This document shows, piece by piece, positions 35,328 through 44,164 of a stretch of DNA of 64,000 nt. The notes under the pieces were generated by a model. The model ran no database searches, had not been told where the DNA came from, and worked only from the letters and a program-made list of their open reading frames with translations. Origin of the DNA: Rothia halotolerans (lineage in GTDB: Bacteria > Actinomycetota > Actinomycetes > Actinomycetales > Micrococcaceae); assembly GCF_004136635.1 (NCBI RefSeq), contig NZ_NOIU01000002.1, positions 434,001 to 498,000 of the forward strand, written 5' to 3'. Every line of letters starts with the position of its first letter. Position 1 is the stretch's first letter. The position numbers were made by a program, and so were the translations under genes.

Positions 35328-36596
35328 TCAGCGCTGGCCGCCCGTCCCGGCCTCGGGGGTCTCCCCGGCGGGCTCGCCGCCCTCGGGGGACTGGCTGCGC
35401 TTCATGGACTCGGACTTCTCGGCGATCTTCTCCTCGACCGCCGACTCGCGCTCCTCGCGCCGCTCGGCCCTCGCGTCCGCCACGGCGTCCTCCCGGGGCT
35501 CGACGTCGATCGGGGCGTCCGGATCCACGCTGGAGGGCGGCATCTCGAAGTCGTCGGGATCCACGCTGGTCCGGTTGGGGTCGGCCCGGAGGTCCTCCTC
35601 GGTGACCCGCAGCTCGGGGGAGTCGACGATCGAGTCCACCGGCTCCTCGGGAGCCTCCTCGGCGGCCTCCTCCTCCGAGCCGCCCGCGAACGGGTTGAGC
35701 GGGTCGACGGGGGAGGACGCGCCGTCGCCGAAGACCTTGCCGATGCCGCGCAGCGCGTCGCCGAGCTCGGTGGGGACGAACCACAGCTTGTTGGCGCTGC
35801 CCTCGGCCAGCTTGGGCAGGGTCTGCAGGTACTGGTAGCTCAGCAGCTTCTGCGAGGGGTTCGCCCGGTGGATGGCCGTGAAGACCTTGTGCACGGCCTG
35901 GGCCTCGCCGTCGGCGCGCAGGATCGCGGCCTTGGCGTCGCCCTCGGCGGAGAGGATGGAGGCCTGGCGCTCACCCTCCGCGGTGAGGATCTGGGACTGC
36001 TTCTCGCCCTCGGCGGTCAGGATGGCCGCGCGGCGGTCCCGCTCGGCGCGCATCTGCTTCTCCATCGAGTCCTGGATGGACATCGGCGGCTTGATCTCCT
36101 TGATGTCCACGCGCGAGACGCGCAGGCCCCAGCGGCCGGTGGTGCTGTCCAGGACCCCGCGGAGCTCGGCGTTGATCTGGTCGCGCGAGGTCAGGGTCTC
36201 CTCGAGGTTCAGCCCGCCGACGACGTTGCGCAGCGTCGCGCTGGTCAGCTCGTCCACGGCGTTGATGTAGTTGGTGATCTCGTAGGTCGCGGCCTGGGAG
36301 TTCGTGACCTGGAAGTAGACCACGGTGTCGATGCCGACCACCAGGTTGTCCTCGGTGATGACCGACTGCGAGGGGAAGGAGACGACCTGCTCGCGCAGGT
36401 CGATCAGCGGCAGCACCCGGTCGATGAACGGCACGGTGAAGTGCAGGCCTGGGTTCAGCGTCGTGTGGTACTTGCCCAGGCGCTCGACGATGCCGGCGCG
36501 CGCCTGCGGGATGATGCGGACGGCCTTGAACAGGACGATCGCGACGAAGATGATCAGCAGGGCCAACAGCACGATCAGTGCTATGGAACCTCCCAT
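35328..36596 (-). CDS. SPFH/Band-7 (stomatin-like) membrane protein
   Basis: 422 residues. An N-terminal membrane helix (IALIVLLALLIIFVAIVLF) is followed by the Band-7 domain (VERLGKYHTTLNPGLHF to KPPMSIQDSMEKQM) and an Ala/Glu-rich coiled region with repeated ILTAEGE-type units. The last 130 residues are acidic and look disordered. SPFH proteins form ring assemblies in ordered membrane patches. AGGAGG precedes ATG 36596. The NfeD gene lies 33 bp upstream on the same strand, the usual partner of stomatin-like proteins. Confidence 0.9.
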   Translation of the reverse strand: MGGSIALIVLLALLIIFVAIVLFKAVRIIPQARAGIVERLGKYHTTLNPGLHFTVPFIDRVLPLIDLREQVVSFPSQSVITEDNLVVGIDTVVYFQVTNSQAATYEITNYINAVDELTSATLRNVVGGLNLEETLTSRDQINAELRGVLDSTTGRWGLRVSRVDIKEIKPPMSIQDSMEKQMRAERDRRAAILTAEGEKQSQILTAEGERQASILSAEGDAKAAILRADGEAQAVHKVFTAIHRANPSQKLLSYQYLQTLPKLAEGSANKLWFVPTELGDALRGIGKVFGDGASSPVDPLNPFAGGSEEEAAEEAPEEPVDSIVDSPELRVTEEDLRADPNRTSVDPDDFEMPPSSVDPDAPIDVEPREDAVADARAERREERESAVEEKIAEKSESMKRSQSPEGGEPAGETPEAGTGGQR

Positions 36597-36629
36597 GGGT
36601 GCCTCCTAGGCTCGGGTGGTGGCGGGTGG

Positions 36630-37103
36630 TCAGGGGGCGGGCGCCTCGCCGGAGACGGGCTCGGGCTCCACGACGGCGGTGGCGCCGTCGATCTCGACGA
36701 CGCGCCCGAAGGCTCCGGGCTGCAGCGGGGCGCCGTCGCGCAGCCGCGCGGACCAGGTGTCGCCCTCGAGGCGGACCAGGCCCTGCAGCTCGGTGACGGT
36801 CTCGAGGACCTGGACCGGGCGTCCGATCAGCGCCTCGACGTTGTTCCGAGTCCCGGGCAGGTCCGGGGTCAGCCGCCGCATCAGCGAGGGGCGGACCAGG
36901 ATGATCAGCAGCAGCGAGGCCACGGCGAAGGCGAGCACCTGGATGATCCAGTTGCCCGTGAAGTATGACGTGACGGCGGCGACGACGGCGCCGCCGGCCA
37001 TCATGAGGCAGAAGAACTCCAGCGAGAACATCTCGATCAGCGCCAGCAGCAGGACGACGATCAGCCAGATCGCCCAGGGATTCGCGAGAAACCACATGAT
37101 CAT
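36630..37103 (-). CDS. NfeD-like membrane protein
   Basis: 157 residues of the short NfeD type, without the Ser protease domain. Two or three membrane helices (NPWAIWLIVVLLLALIEMF, then VVAAVTSYF and IIQVLAFAVASLLLIILV) are followed by an OB-fold C-terminal domain with GRPVQVLETV and VRLEGDTWSARL. Short NfeD proteins work with their SPFH neighbour. ATG 37103 has AAAGGA 7 nt upstream; the second ATG at 37097 is an alternative. Confidence 0.88.
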   Translation of the reverse strand: MIMWFLANPWAIWLIVVLLLALIEMFSLEFFCLMMAGGAVVAAVTSYFTGNWIIQVLAFAVASLLLIILVRPSLMRRLTPDLPGTRNNVEALIGRPVQVLETVTELQGLVRLEGDTWSARLRDGAPLQPGAFGRVVEIDGATAVVEPEPVSGEAPAP

Positions 37104-37229
37104 CCCAGCGTCCTTTCGGTTCGTTCTCCCTCCATGGTGCCTGGCGGAGCGCCCGGATCCTAGTGCGACGCGGCGGGAGCGGCTGCCGCGTCGGCCGGCA
37201 CCGGGCACCGGGCGGTCTCGGCCCCCAGC

Positions 37230-38600
37230 TCAGACCTGGATGATCCCCATCAGCACCGCCGCGAGCAGCAGGACGATGCTGAAGCCCCACATGATGAGGA
37301 AGGAGTAGCGGATGTGCTTGCCGATGTTGGCCTCGGCCAGGCCCAGCGCCAGCCACATCGCCGGAGCGAACGGGCTGACGAAGGTGCCGATGATGTTGCC
37401 GACCACCAGGGCGTAGGCGGTCGAGGCCGTGTCCACCCCGAACTCGCCGGCGGTCGCCTCGACCAGCGGCAGCACGGAGAAGTAGTACGCGTCGGTGCTG
37501 GTGAGCATGTCCAGCGGGACGCCCAGGGCGCCGACGACCAGGTGCAGGTACTGCCCGAGGCCCTCCGGGATGACCTGGAGGAGGGACAGCGCCACCGACT
37601 CCAGCATCCCCGACTCGTTGAGCACGCCGAGGAAGACCGCGGCGGCGATGATGACGGCGGCCATCATCAGGGCGTTCGGCGCGTGCGCCTTGACCCGCTC
37701 CATCTGCTTCTTGGCGTTGCCGAAGTTCAGCGGCAGGACGATCGCGACGCCGATGACGAAGGCCAGCTCCGGCGGGAGCACATCGGCCAGCATCGTCGCG
37801 ATCACGGCCAGGGCCACCGCCGCGTTGAGCCAGTACACCGTCCGGCTGCCGTTGAGGTCCCGCTTGATGGGCGCGCGCTCCTCATCCTGACGCCGGCTGA
37901 AGTCATCGGCGATGGTGCGGATGTCGACGTCGCCCACCGACGTCATGGTCCCGGCGGCCACCCCCCGGCGGATGCGGCGGGTCTCCCGCACCCCCAGGAG
38001 GACGGCCAGCAGCACGAGCAGCCCGATCCCCACGCCCTGGAGCGGGATGAGCTGCTGGTAGAGCTGCACCGGATCGGTGCCGGTCGCGGCGGAGGCGCGG
38101 ATCAGGGGTCCGCCCCACGGGACCATGTTCATGATCGAGGCGCTCAGGCAGATCAGCAGCAGCAGCAGGTAGCGGCTCATGTTGAGCGCCTGGTACAGCG
38201 GGAGCAGGGCGGGGACGGTCAGCAGGAACGTGGTCGCGCCCGCGCCGTCGAGGTGGGCGATGGATCCGATCAGCACCGTGCCGATCGCCACGAGGATCAC
38301 CCGTCCGCGGGTGAGCAGGATGAGGCCCCGGATCACGGGGTCGAAGAGGCCGGCGTCTGAGAGGATGCCGAAGAAGACGATGGCGAAGATGAACATCACC
38401 ACCACGCTCATCACCGAGTCCAGCCCCGAGGAGAAGAACTCGCCGATCTCGCCGGGGCCGAAGCCGATGGCGAAGGCCCCCACCACGGGGATCAGGACCA
38501 TGGCGACGACGGGCGAGACCCGGCCCCAGATGAGCAGCCCGACGGTGATGAGGATGATCGCCAGACCGGCGATCGTGAGCAGCGTGGATGGTTCGCTCAT
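37230..38600 (-). CDS. CitMHS-family citrate transporter
   Basis: 456-residue membrane carrier with about 12 helices. The motif AHLDGAGATTFLLTVPALLP and MNMVPWGGPLIRAS are characteristic of the CitMHS family, which takes up citrate in complex with Mg or other divalent metals by proton symport. A hydrophilic loop near residues 210-250 separates two halves. The ribosome site is weak (AAAGGTCC, 14 nt away). No linked two-component system is present. The palindrome at 38885-38904 is a possible control site but lies 285 bp upstream. Confidence 0.85.
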   Translation of the reverse strand: MSEPSTLLTIAGLAIILITVGLLIWGRVSPVVAMVLIPVVGAFAIGFGPGEIGEFFSSGLDSVMSVVVMFIFAIVFFGILSDAGLFDPVIRGLILLTRGRVILVAIGTVLIGSIAHLDGAGATTFLLTVPALLPLYQALNMSRYLLLLLICLSASIMNMVPWGGPLIRASAATGTDPVQLYQQLIPLQGVGIGLLVLLAVLLGVRETRRIRRGVAAGTMTSVGDVDIRTIADDFSRRQDEERAPIKRDLNGSRTVYWLNAAVALAVIATMLADVLPPELAFVIGVAIVLPLNFGNAKKQMERVKAHAPNALMMAAVIIAAAVFLGVLNESGMLESVALSLLQVIPEGLGQYLHLVVGALGVPLDMLTSTDAYYFSVLPLVEATAGEFGVDTASTAYALVVGNIIGTFVSPFAPAMWLALGLAEANIGKHIRYSFLIMWGFSIVLLLAAVLMGIIQV

Positions 38601-39190
38601 GGGCTTCGAGTGGACCTTTCGGCGGTTCGGCGAGTGATGACCGCCGCAGATCACGTCACGAAGGGCTTCCGTCGAGGCGCGGGATCGTCCGGCGGACGCA
38701 GCCGGCTGGAGCGGCTGCGCTGGCGTCCGCACGAGGCGGATCGTGCGGCCCGACGACGCCGCAGCGCGGCGTCGGGCTCCCAAAGGTTCGCAGGGCGTGT
38801 GGCGCATGTCAAAATGGTGCTCCGTGCGGCGGGATCCGGGCGTCATCCGAGCGACATGCCGCCGGCTTCCCAGTAAGCCGATAATCTACATTATGTAAAG
38901 TAGAGCGTTCCTCCGGTCCCCTTCGTTCGCTTCCCCGGCGCCTTCGCGCCTCGGGGTCAACGACCCCTTATATTCGTCTCCTTAGGGCTGATACGTCCCG
39001 CTCGTGCTTTCTCGGTCCTTCTTCAGGGATGTCGTCAGAGGCCGAGTTCAGAGCCAATAGTCTCGTAGAAGACGGTTCAGCCCAGGATTCGCGGCAGCAT
39101 GAATCGCCTTTATCGAGTCCTCGGGCCGCTATGGTTGTTATTCGTCCGAACCCGAGGGGCGTGCGTAGGAAAAGCGCCCGAGCAGAAGCC
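38601..39190. other. Gene-poor stretch with palindrome, falling GC content
   Basis: No credible complete gene is seen. Composition changes near 38880 from GC-rich to clearly AT-richer. At 38885-38904 lies a near-perfect 20-bp palindrome (TCTACATTA, TG, TAAAGTAGA; 8 of 9 arm positions pair). An open frame from ATG 39029 runs into the RidA-like gene, and its first 54 codons have no recognisable domain. AT-rich sequence such as CCCTTATATTCGTC (38963 region) could hold a promoter. Confidence 0.5.
38885..38904. promoter_or_regulatory. AT-rich operator-like palindrome
   Basis: Arms TCTACATTA (38885-38893) and TAAAGTAGA (38896-38904) around TG; one mismatch. It stands between the CitMHS gene (minus) and the RidA-like gene (plus) and could bind a dimeric regulator of either; no adjacent regulator gene exists. 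Confidence 0.4.
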
Positions 39191-39616
39191 GTGCAGTCCG
39201 ATTCCTTCACCTTCAGTCAGCGCCTGCATCAATCAGAAGCCCCCTTCTCACATTTCGCGTGGGTTGGCGAGCTCGGTTTTGTCTCGGGCCTCATCGGTCA
39301 GCATCCGGCTCACGGCCGGCTCGTCTCTGAGGATGCATCCGAGCAATGCGAAGCCATGCTGAATAACCTCGCCACCTTATTGGATGAGGTCGGAGCGAGC
39401 TCACAGCGTTTGGTCCGGACGACGATCTACCTGACTGACTACGACGATTTCGCAGCTATCAACGAGGCGTACGGCTCCTGGCTCCAGCCTCCGTACCCCG
39501 TCAGGACTACGGTTCAGGTCGCCGGCTTGCCGCTGGGGGCTAAAGTGCAGATCGATGCGATCGTCGCCTTGGGGCAATCCCCCGCTGTCGCTTCTTCCGA
39601 GAGAGGTGCGCCGTGA
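39191..39616 (+). CDS. RidA/YjgF-like protein
   Basis: 141 residues from GTG 39191; the same frame is open back to ATG 39029. The domain fits RidA: APFSHFAWVGELGFVSGLIG, EQCEAMLNNLATLLDEVG, and the substrate-binding Arg in PYPVRTTV (Arg105). The final strand reads KVQIDAIVAL, with Asp where many RidA proteins have Glu. RidA enzymes deaminate reactive enamines and imines. Codon use includes many A/T-ending codons unlike the neighbours, suggesting recent transfer. The start is uncertain because no clear ribosome site is present. Confidence 0.7.
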   Translation: MQSDSFTFSQRLHQSEAPFSHFAWVGELGFVSGLIGQHPAHGRLVSEDASEQCEAMLNNLATLLDEVGASSQRLVRTTIYLTDYDDFAAINEAYGSWLQPPYPVRTTVQVAGLPLGAKVQIDAIVALGQSPAVASSERGAP

Positions 39617-39781
39617 CCCCGGAGCGTCGGCGTGCCCTCTCCCCCGCTCTGCCTGTTGGGTGCAGGTGGCTGGGGACGCGTCGTTCGAGCGGCGCAGCCG
39701 AGGAACGCTCAAGTAGGGAAAGTGATGCAGAACACTCACCTGGAGTCTCTGCTGCGCAGTATCTGGGACATACCGGACGCC
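39617..39781 (+). pseudogene. Possible remnant of a nucleotide-binding oxidoreductase
   Basis: Frame from 39632 reads LCLLGAGGWGRVVRAAQ at its start, the pattern of a Rossmann-fold N-terminus (GxGxxG), then loses resemblance to any family and runs into the next gene. No start with a ribosome site and no complete domain is present. It may be the truncated 5' end of a gene that accompanied the RidA-like gene; it may also be chance. Confidence 0.25.
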
Positions 39782-40516
39782 TCAGCGTCGCCTCCCCTCC
39801 TTGGGGCCGGCGATCGCAGAGACCGTTGCCACCGCTGCGAGGGCGACCACCGCGGCGACTCCCCATGTGAGGAGGACGGACCCGTCCGGAGAACGCTCGA
39901 ACAGCCGCACTCCCTGCCACGCTCCGACTCCGATGAGGACCAGGAAGAGGCCGGTGACCACGAGCGAGCTCACCAAGCCTCCGCGGAGGAAGCCCAGCAC
40001 GACGAGGGCGCTCAGAGCGTGCATCGCGATCAGGAACAGTGCCAACGAGGCGGCCGAGGCCGGATCCGAGGCGAGGGTCGCCAGCACCGAATCGGGAGCG
40101 GTCCGATCGCCGACGATGAGCGGCCAGGCGAGCATCGCGAGGAGGTCGATGCCGGCGGCGATCAGGGCGCCGAGCACGAGCAGCCCCGGCAGGCCCTGAT
40201 GCCGGTAGCCGAAGCCCGGTCGCGACGAGGAGATCGGGAAGAAGGCCCACATGATGGCGCCGATGCTCGCGAGCACCCCGGCCCACGTCGCGTCGGCGTG
40301 GATCGGGATGTGGCTGGTCTCGTGGCGCATCAGCCCGGTGGAGGCGAGGAGCAGCAGCCCGGTGGTCCCCACGACGATCCCCACCGCGCACAGCGTGAAG
40401 AGCCGGAGATCCGCCCACCAGCTCCGGGGTGGCTGCTCGCCGCGCCGCGCCTTCCGGGAAGGTCGGGGGGCCTGTGCGCCGGATCGGTCCTGAGGGGTCT
40501 CATGGGGGTGCCGCAT
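39782..40516 (-). CDS. DUF998-like integral membrane protein
   Basis: 244 residues with about six membrane helices after a 35-residue cytosolic Pro/Arg-rich tail. The arrangement GADATWAGVLASIGAIMWAF-like first half and a final WGVAAVVALAAVATVSAIA helix give no catalytic motif. The family resemblance is weak and the function unknown. ATG 40516 is preceded at 6 nt by CACAAT (minus strand, 40528-40523), consistent with a leaderless mRNA; an upstream ATG at 40555 would overlap the next gene's end region. Confidence 0.6.
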   Translation of the reverse strand: MRHPHETPQDRSGAQAPRPSRKARRGEQPPRSWWADLRLFTLCAVGIVVGTTGLLLLASTGLMRHETSHIPIHADATWAGVLASIGAIMWAFFPISSSRPGFGYRHQGLPGLLVLGALIAAGIDLLAMLAWPLIVGDRTAPDSVLATLASDPASAASLALFLIAMHALSALVVLGFLRGGLVSSLVVTGLFLVLIGVGAWQGVRLFERSPDGSVLLTWGVAAVVALAAVATVSAIAGPKEGRRR

Positions 40517-40559
40517 GGTGCGATTGTGCCGTGGGGCGCGGCCGGCGGCGCTCATTCTC

Positions 40560-41495
40560 TCACCGTGTCGCGTAGAAGGCCACCGCGCACGACGCCGCGA
40601 CGTTGAGCGAGTCGACCCCCTGCATCATCGGGATCGTCACGCGCCGGTCGAGCCGCCGGTCGGCGCCCGGGGTCAGGCCGTGCCCCTCGGTCCCGAAGAC
40701 CAGGGCGAGGGCCTCGTGGTCCTCGGCGACCAGCTCGTCCAGCTCGACCGCGCCCTCCCCCAGCGTCATGCCCGCGACGACGTAGCCGGCCTCCTGGAGC
40801 ACGCGGATGTCCTCGGGCCACGAGCCGATGCGGGTCCAGGGCACCTGGAAGACCGTGCCCATGGAGACCCGGATGGAGCGCCGGTACAGCGGATCCGCGC
40901 AGCTCGGGGTCACCAGGACGGCGTCGACGCCCAGTGCCGCGGCGCTGCGGAAGGCGGCGCCGAGGTTCGTATGGTCCACCATGTTCTCGAAGACCGCGAT
41001 CCGGGACCGCCGGGGAGCGCCGCCGGACGACGCCGTCGGCCGCAGCCTCTCCAGCAGGTCGGCGAGCCCCACCGGCCGCGGGCGGCGCATCACGGCCAGG
41101 GCGCCCCGGTGCAGGTGGAAGCCCGTCAGCCCCTCGAGCACGTCCTCGGCGGCCACGTAGGCGGGCACCTCGGGGCGGGCGGAGAGGACGTCCGCGAGGT
41201 CATCCGCCCACTTGTCCGACATGAGGAAGGAGAGCGGCTCGTGGCCGGCGTCCAGCGCCCTCCTCAGCACCTTGGAGGACTCGGCGATGTAGACGCCCCA
41301 CTCGGACTCGCGGGAGGTCCTCATGCGCATGTCGGTGAGCCCGCGGTAGAAGCGCAGGTCGCGCAGGACGGGGTCCTCGGCGCGGCCGTCCGACGCCTGG
41401 ACCTGCTCCGCGCCGATGCGCACGACGCCGGGCAGCGCGCTCACGCGCCGCGCCCGGGCCGCGATGTCCTCCGGGGTCAGCTGGGGGTGGTTCAC
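40560..41495 (-). CDS. SpoU/TrmH-family RNA 2'-O-methyltransferase
   Basis: 311 residues. The SPOUT knot motifs are NLGAAFRSAAALGVD (motif 1), LVFGTEGHGL (motif 2) and IPMMQGVDSLNVAASCAVAFY (motif 3). An N-terminal substrate-binding domain of about 140 residues precedes the knot. It methylates a ribose in rRNA or tRNA with S-adenosylmethionine; the exact nucleotide is not predictable. The start is GTG 41495 with GGGAGCG 6 nt upstream, 22 bp from the TauE gene, with which it may be co-transcribed. Confidence 0.88.
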   Translation of the reverse strand: MNHPQLTPEDIAARARRVSALPGVVRIGAEQVQASDGRAEDPVLRDLRFYRGLTDMRMRTSRESEWGVYIAESSKVLRRALDAGHEPLSFLMSDKWADDLADVLSARPEVPAYVAAEDVLEGLTGFHLHRGALAVMRRPRPVGLADLLERLRPTASSGGAPRRSRIAVFENMVDHTNLGAAFRSAAALGVDAVLVTPSCADPLYRRSIRVSMGTVFQVPWTRIGSWPEDIRVLQEAGYVVAGMTLGEGAVELDELVAEDHEALALVFGTEGHGLTPGADRRLDRRVTIPMMQGVDSLNVAASCAVAFYATR

Positions 41496-41517
41496 GAAGC
41501 GCTCCCGATCCGTCGCA

Positions 41518-42330
41518 TCAGTCGAAGAAGACCATCTTGACCATGGCCGCGAGGCCGAGGACCACGATCACCAGGCGCAGCGCCCGCGGGCTCATGCGCA
41601 TCCCGACCTTGGCCCCGATCCACGAGCCGACCGTGGAGCTGACCGCGATCATCAGCACGACCCACCAGTCGATGCGGTCGAAGGCGAACAGGACGTAGGA
41701 GATCGCGGCGATGATGTTCACGGCCGCCACCAGGACCGTCTTGATGGCGTTGGCGCCCTGCATGGAGGCCATCAGGAAGACGCCGAGGATGCCCAGCAGC
41801 AGCACGCCCTGGGCGGCGACGAAGTAGCCGCCGTACACGCCCGCGAGGAACGTGAGGACGTACAGGGCGAAGGGGTGGCCGCCGGCCTGCCCGGCCTCGG
41901 CGGCCGCCTCCGCGCCGGGGCCGGCCGCCGGCTCCGAGGAGGCCCGCCGGGACCTCACCGCCGCCTGCAGCTTGGGCTGGAAGATCACGAACAGCAGGGC
42001 CACCGCGATCAGGTAGGGCGCGATGGTCTCGAAGACCGTGGGCGGCAGGTGCAGCAGCAGGTAGGCGCCCAGGATCCCGCCCACCAGAGAGCACGGCAGC
42101 AGCTTCAGCAGCGTGCCGCCCAGCCCCTTGAGCTTGCTCCGGTACCCCCACGCCCCGGTGACGTTGCCCGCCACCAGGCCCATCGCGTTGGAGATGGTGG
42201 CGGTGACCGGCGGGACGCCGAGGGAGACCAGCACCGGGAAGGTCACGAGCGTGCCCGAGCCGACGATGGTGTTGATCAGCCCGGCCCAGAGGCCGGCGAC
42301 CAGCACGACGATGATCTCGAGCGTGCTCAT
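41518..42330 (-). CDS. TauE/SafE-family sulfite/organosulfonate exporter
   Basis: 270 residues with eight predicted helices. The family signature appears as WAGLINTIVGSGTLVTFPVL near the start and GVYGGYFVAAQGVLLLG in the second half. Such proteins export sulfite, sulfoacetate or related anions. A cytosolic loop near residues 130-155 is Ala/Glu-rich. The ATG overlaps the stop of the orphan ABC ATPase gene (ATGA), so the two are translated in step, though no sulfur-metabolism gene is nearby. Confidence 0.85.
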   Translation of the reverse strand: MSTLEIIVVLVAGLWAGLINTIVGSGTLVTFPVLVSLGVPPVTATISNAMGLVAGNVTGAWGYRSKLKGLGGTLLKLLPCSLVGGILGAYLLLHLPPTVFETIAPYLIAVALLFVIFQPKLQAAVRSRRASSEPAAGPGAEAAAEAGQAGGHPFALYVLTFLAGVYGGYFVAAQGVLLLGILGVFLMASMQGANAIKTVLVAAVNIIAAISYVLFAFDRIDWWVVLMIAVSSTVGSWIGAKVGMRMSPRALRLVIVVLGLAAMVKMVFFD

Positions 42331-43118
42331 CGGGCGGCTTTGAAGGCGGTGTAGCGCCCGTCGACCTCGGTCAGCTTCAGCGGCGTCTCGTAGGCGGCGC
42401 TCAGGTTCCCGGAGGTCAGCACGTCCTCGATCCGGCCCGCGGCGACGACTCCCCCGCGGTTCATCAGCAGCAGGTGGGTCAGCCCCCGCGGGAGCTCCTC
42501 GAGGTGGTGGGTCACCAGGATCGTCGTGGGGGCGAAGGGGTCACGGGCCAGCGAGGTCAGCCGCTCCACCAGGTCCTCGCGCCCGGCGATGTCCATCCCG
42601 GCGCCCGGCTCGTCCAGGATCAGCAGCTCGGGGTCGGTCATCAGCGCGCGGGCGATCAGGGCGCGCTTGCGCTCGCCGTCGGACAGCGAGCCGAAGGTGC
42701 GGTCGGCCAGCTCGCCCACGCCCCACTGCTCCATGAGCTCGCGGGCGCGCTGCTCGTCGTCCTCGTCGTACTGCTCCCGCCAGCGGCCGGTCACGGCGTA
42801 GGCCGCGGTGACGACGACGTTCAGCACGCTCTCGCCCCGCGGGATCTGGGTGGCCAGCGCCCCGGAGGTGACGCCGATCCGCGGCCGCAGCTCGAAGACG
42901 TCCACCGCCCCGAGGATCTCGTCGAGGATGTCCACCATGCCGCTGGTGGGGAACAGCCGGGCCGCCGCCACGCTGAGCAGCGTGGACTTGCCCGCGCCGT
43001 TGGGGCCGAGCACGGCCCACCGCTCCCCCTCGTTGACACGCCAGCTGACGCCGTCGATCAGCCGCTTCCCGGCGCCCCGGACCACGGAGACGTCCACAAG
43101 ATCAAGAACCACATTCAT
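42327..43118 (-). CDS. Orphan ABC ATPase (paralogue of 17255-18070)
   Basis: 263 residues. Walker A GPNGAGKST, signature LSDGE, Walker B LLILDEP and VTHHLEELP are present. No membrane subunit is linked. A similar ATPase gene lies beside serB in mycobacteria, as I recall, so the neighbourhood is conserved. -10 TAAAGT (43131-43126 on the minus strand) is 7 nt before the ATG, suggesting a leaderless message. It leads the TauE gene. Confidence 0.82.
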   Translation of the reverse strand: MNVVLDLVDVSVVRGAGKRLIDGVSWRVNEGERWAVLGPNGAGKSTLLSVAAARLFPTSGMVDILDEILGAVDVFELRPRIGVTSGALATQIPRGESVLNVVVTAAYAVTGRWREQYDEDDEQRARELMEQWGVGELADRTFGSLSDGERKRALIARALMTDPELLILDEPGAGMDIAGREDLVERLTSLARDPFAPTTILVTHHLEELPRGLTHLLLMNRGGVVAAGRIEDVLTSGNLSAAYETPLKLTEVDGRYTAFKAAR

Positions 43119-43201
43119 AGGCACGACTTTAAGGCACCCGGGCGCCGCGCGCCCAAACGGTCTCGGGGCGCGGCGCGGCGGTGACCCGCCTCCCGGCTTC
43201 C

Positions 43202-43213
43202 TATGATGGAGCC
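43202..43213 (+). promoter_or_regulatory. Leaderless promoter of serB
   Basis: -10 TATGAT (43202-43207), 6 nt, then ATG 43214. The divergent ATPase promoter lies 70 bp away on the other strand. Confidence 0.55.
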
Positions 43214-44164
43214 ATGAGCACATCGATCAGCATCGTCGCCCTGACCGACATCCCGTCCGCGGACGAGCACGCCGCGCTGCGGGAGCACCTCGAGGCGGCC
43301 GGCGTCGTCATCGAGTCCTTCACGCCCATGAGCTTCCCGGCGGTCGAGGAGGTCCCGGCCGGCGGGCGGGATGTTCCCGTCGAGGGGGCTGCGCCGTACG
43401 TCGCGGTCCTGGTCGACGGGCGGTTCAAGGGCTCGCTGGAGGAGCTCCGCTCGGCCCTGAACCCCGACCCGCAGGTCCAGGGGCTCCCCGGGTACGACGT
43501 CGTCGCCCAGGAGCGGCGGAAGAAGGACGCGGAGAAGAGGTGGATGCTGATCATGGACGTGGACTCCACGCTGATCGGCCAGGAGGCGGTGGACGAGCTC
43601 GCGGCGCACGCCGGGATCGAGGACCGTGTCGCCGAGATCACCGAGCAGGCCATGCGGGGCGAGCTGGACTTCCAGGAGTCGCTGCGTGAGCGGGTTGGGG
43701 CTCTGGCGGGCCTGGAGGAGGACGCGGTCCGGCGGGTCTCCGAGTCGCTGACCCTCACCCCCGGCGCCCGCGAGCTGATCGCGGCGTTCCAGGCCCGCGG
43801 CTTCCCGGTCTGCGTGGTCTCCGGCGGGTTCGTCCAGATCCTCGAGCCGCTGGCCCGGCGGCTGGGGCTGGACCACGCGCGCGCCAACCTCCTCGAGATC
43901 GAGGACGGGGTGCTGACGGGGAAGGTCTCGGGGCGGATCGTGGACGCGAACGTCAAGGAGGAGTCCCTGCGCGAGTGGGCCAAGGAGGAGGACGTGGACC
44001 TCGCCCGGGTGATCGCGATCGGCGACGGCGCCAACGACCGCCTCATGCTGGACCGGGCCGGGCTCGGCGTGGCCTTCCAGGCCAAGCCGACGCTGCGCGA
44101 GACGGCGGACGCCCAGATCACGCTCCGCAGGCTCGACGCCGCCCGGCACTTCGCGGGGCTCTAG
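43214..44164 (+). CDS. serB: Phosphoserine phosphatase SerB
   Basis: 316 residues. The HAD catalytic motif is MDVDSTLI (Asp115 nucleophile, Asp117 acid/base), followed by VVSGGF (motif II), the VKEESL Lys and IGDGANDRLML (motif IV). An N-terminal region of about 100 residues resembles the ACT-type regulatory part of long actinobacterial SerB. It forms L-serine from phosphoserine. The start is ATG 43214. Confidence 0.95.
   Translation: MSTSISIVALTDIPSADEHAALREHLEAAGVVIESFTPMSFPAVEEVPAGGRDVPVEGAAPYVAVLVDGRFKGSLEELRSALNPDPQVQGLPGYDVVAQERRKKDAEKRWMLIMDVDSTLIGQEAVDELAAHAGIEDRVAEITEQAMRGELDFQESLRERVGALAGLEEDAVRRVSESLTLTPGARELIAAFQARGFPVCVVSGGFVQILEPLARRLGLDHARANLLEIEDGVLTGKVSGRIVDANVKEESLREWAKEEDVDLARVIAIGDGANDRLMLDRAGLGVAFQAKPTLRETADAQITLRRLDAARHFAGL

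Noticed and set aside
38640-38880. Small open frames between the CitMHS gene and the AT-rich patch
   Set aside because: No ribosome site, no recognisable domain, Arg/Pro/Gly-rich composition expected from random GC-rich DNA.
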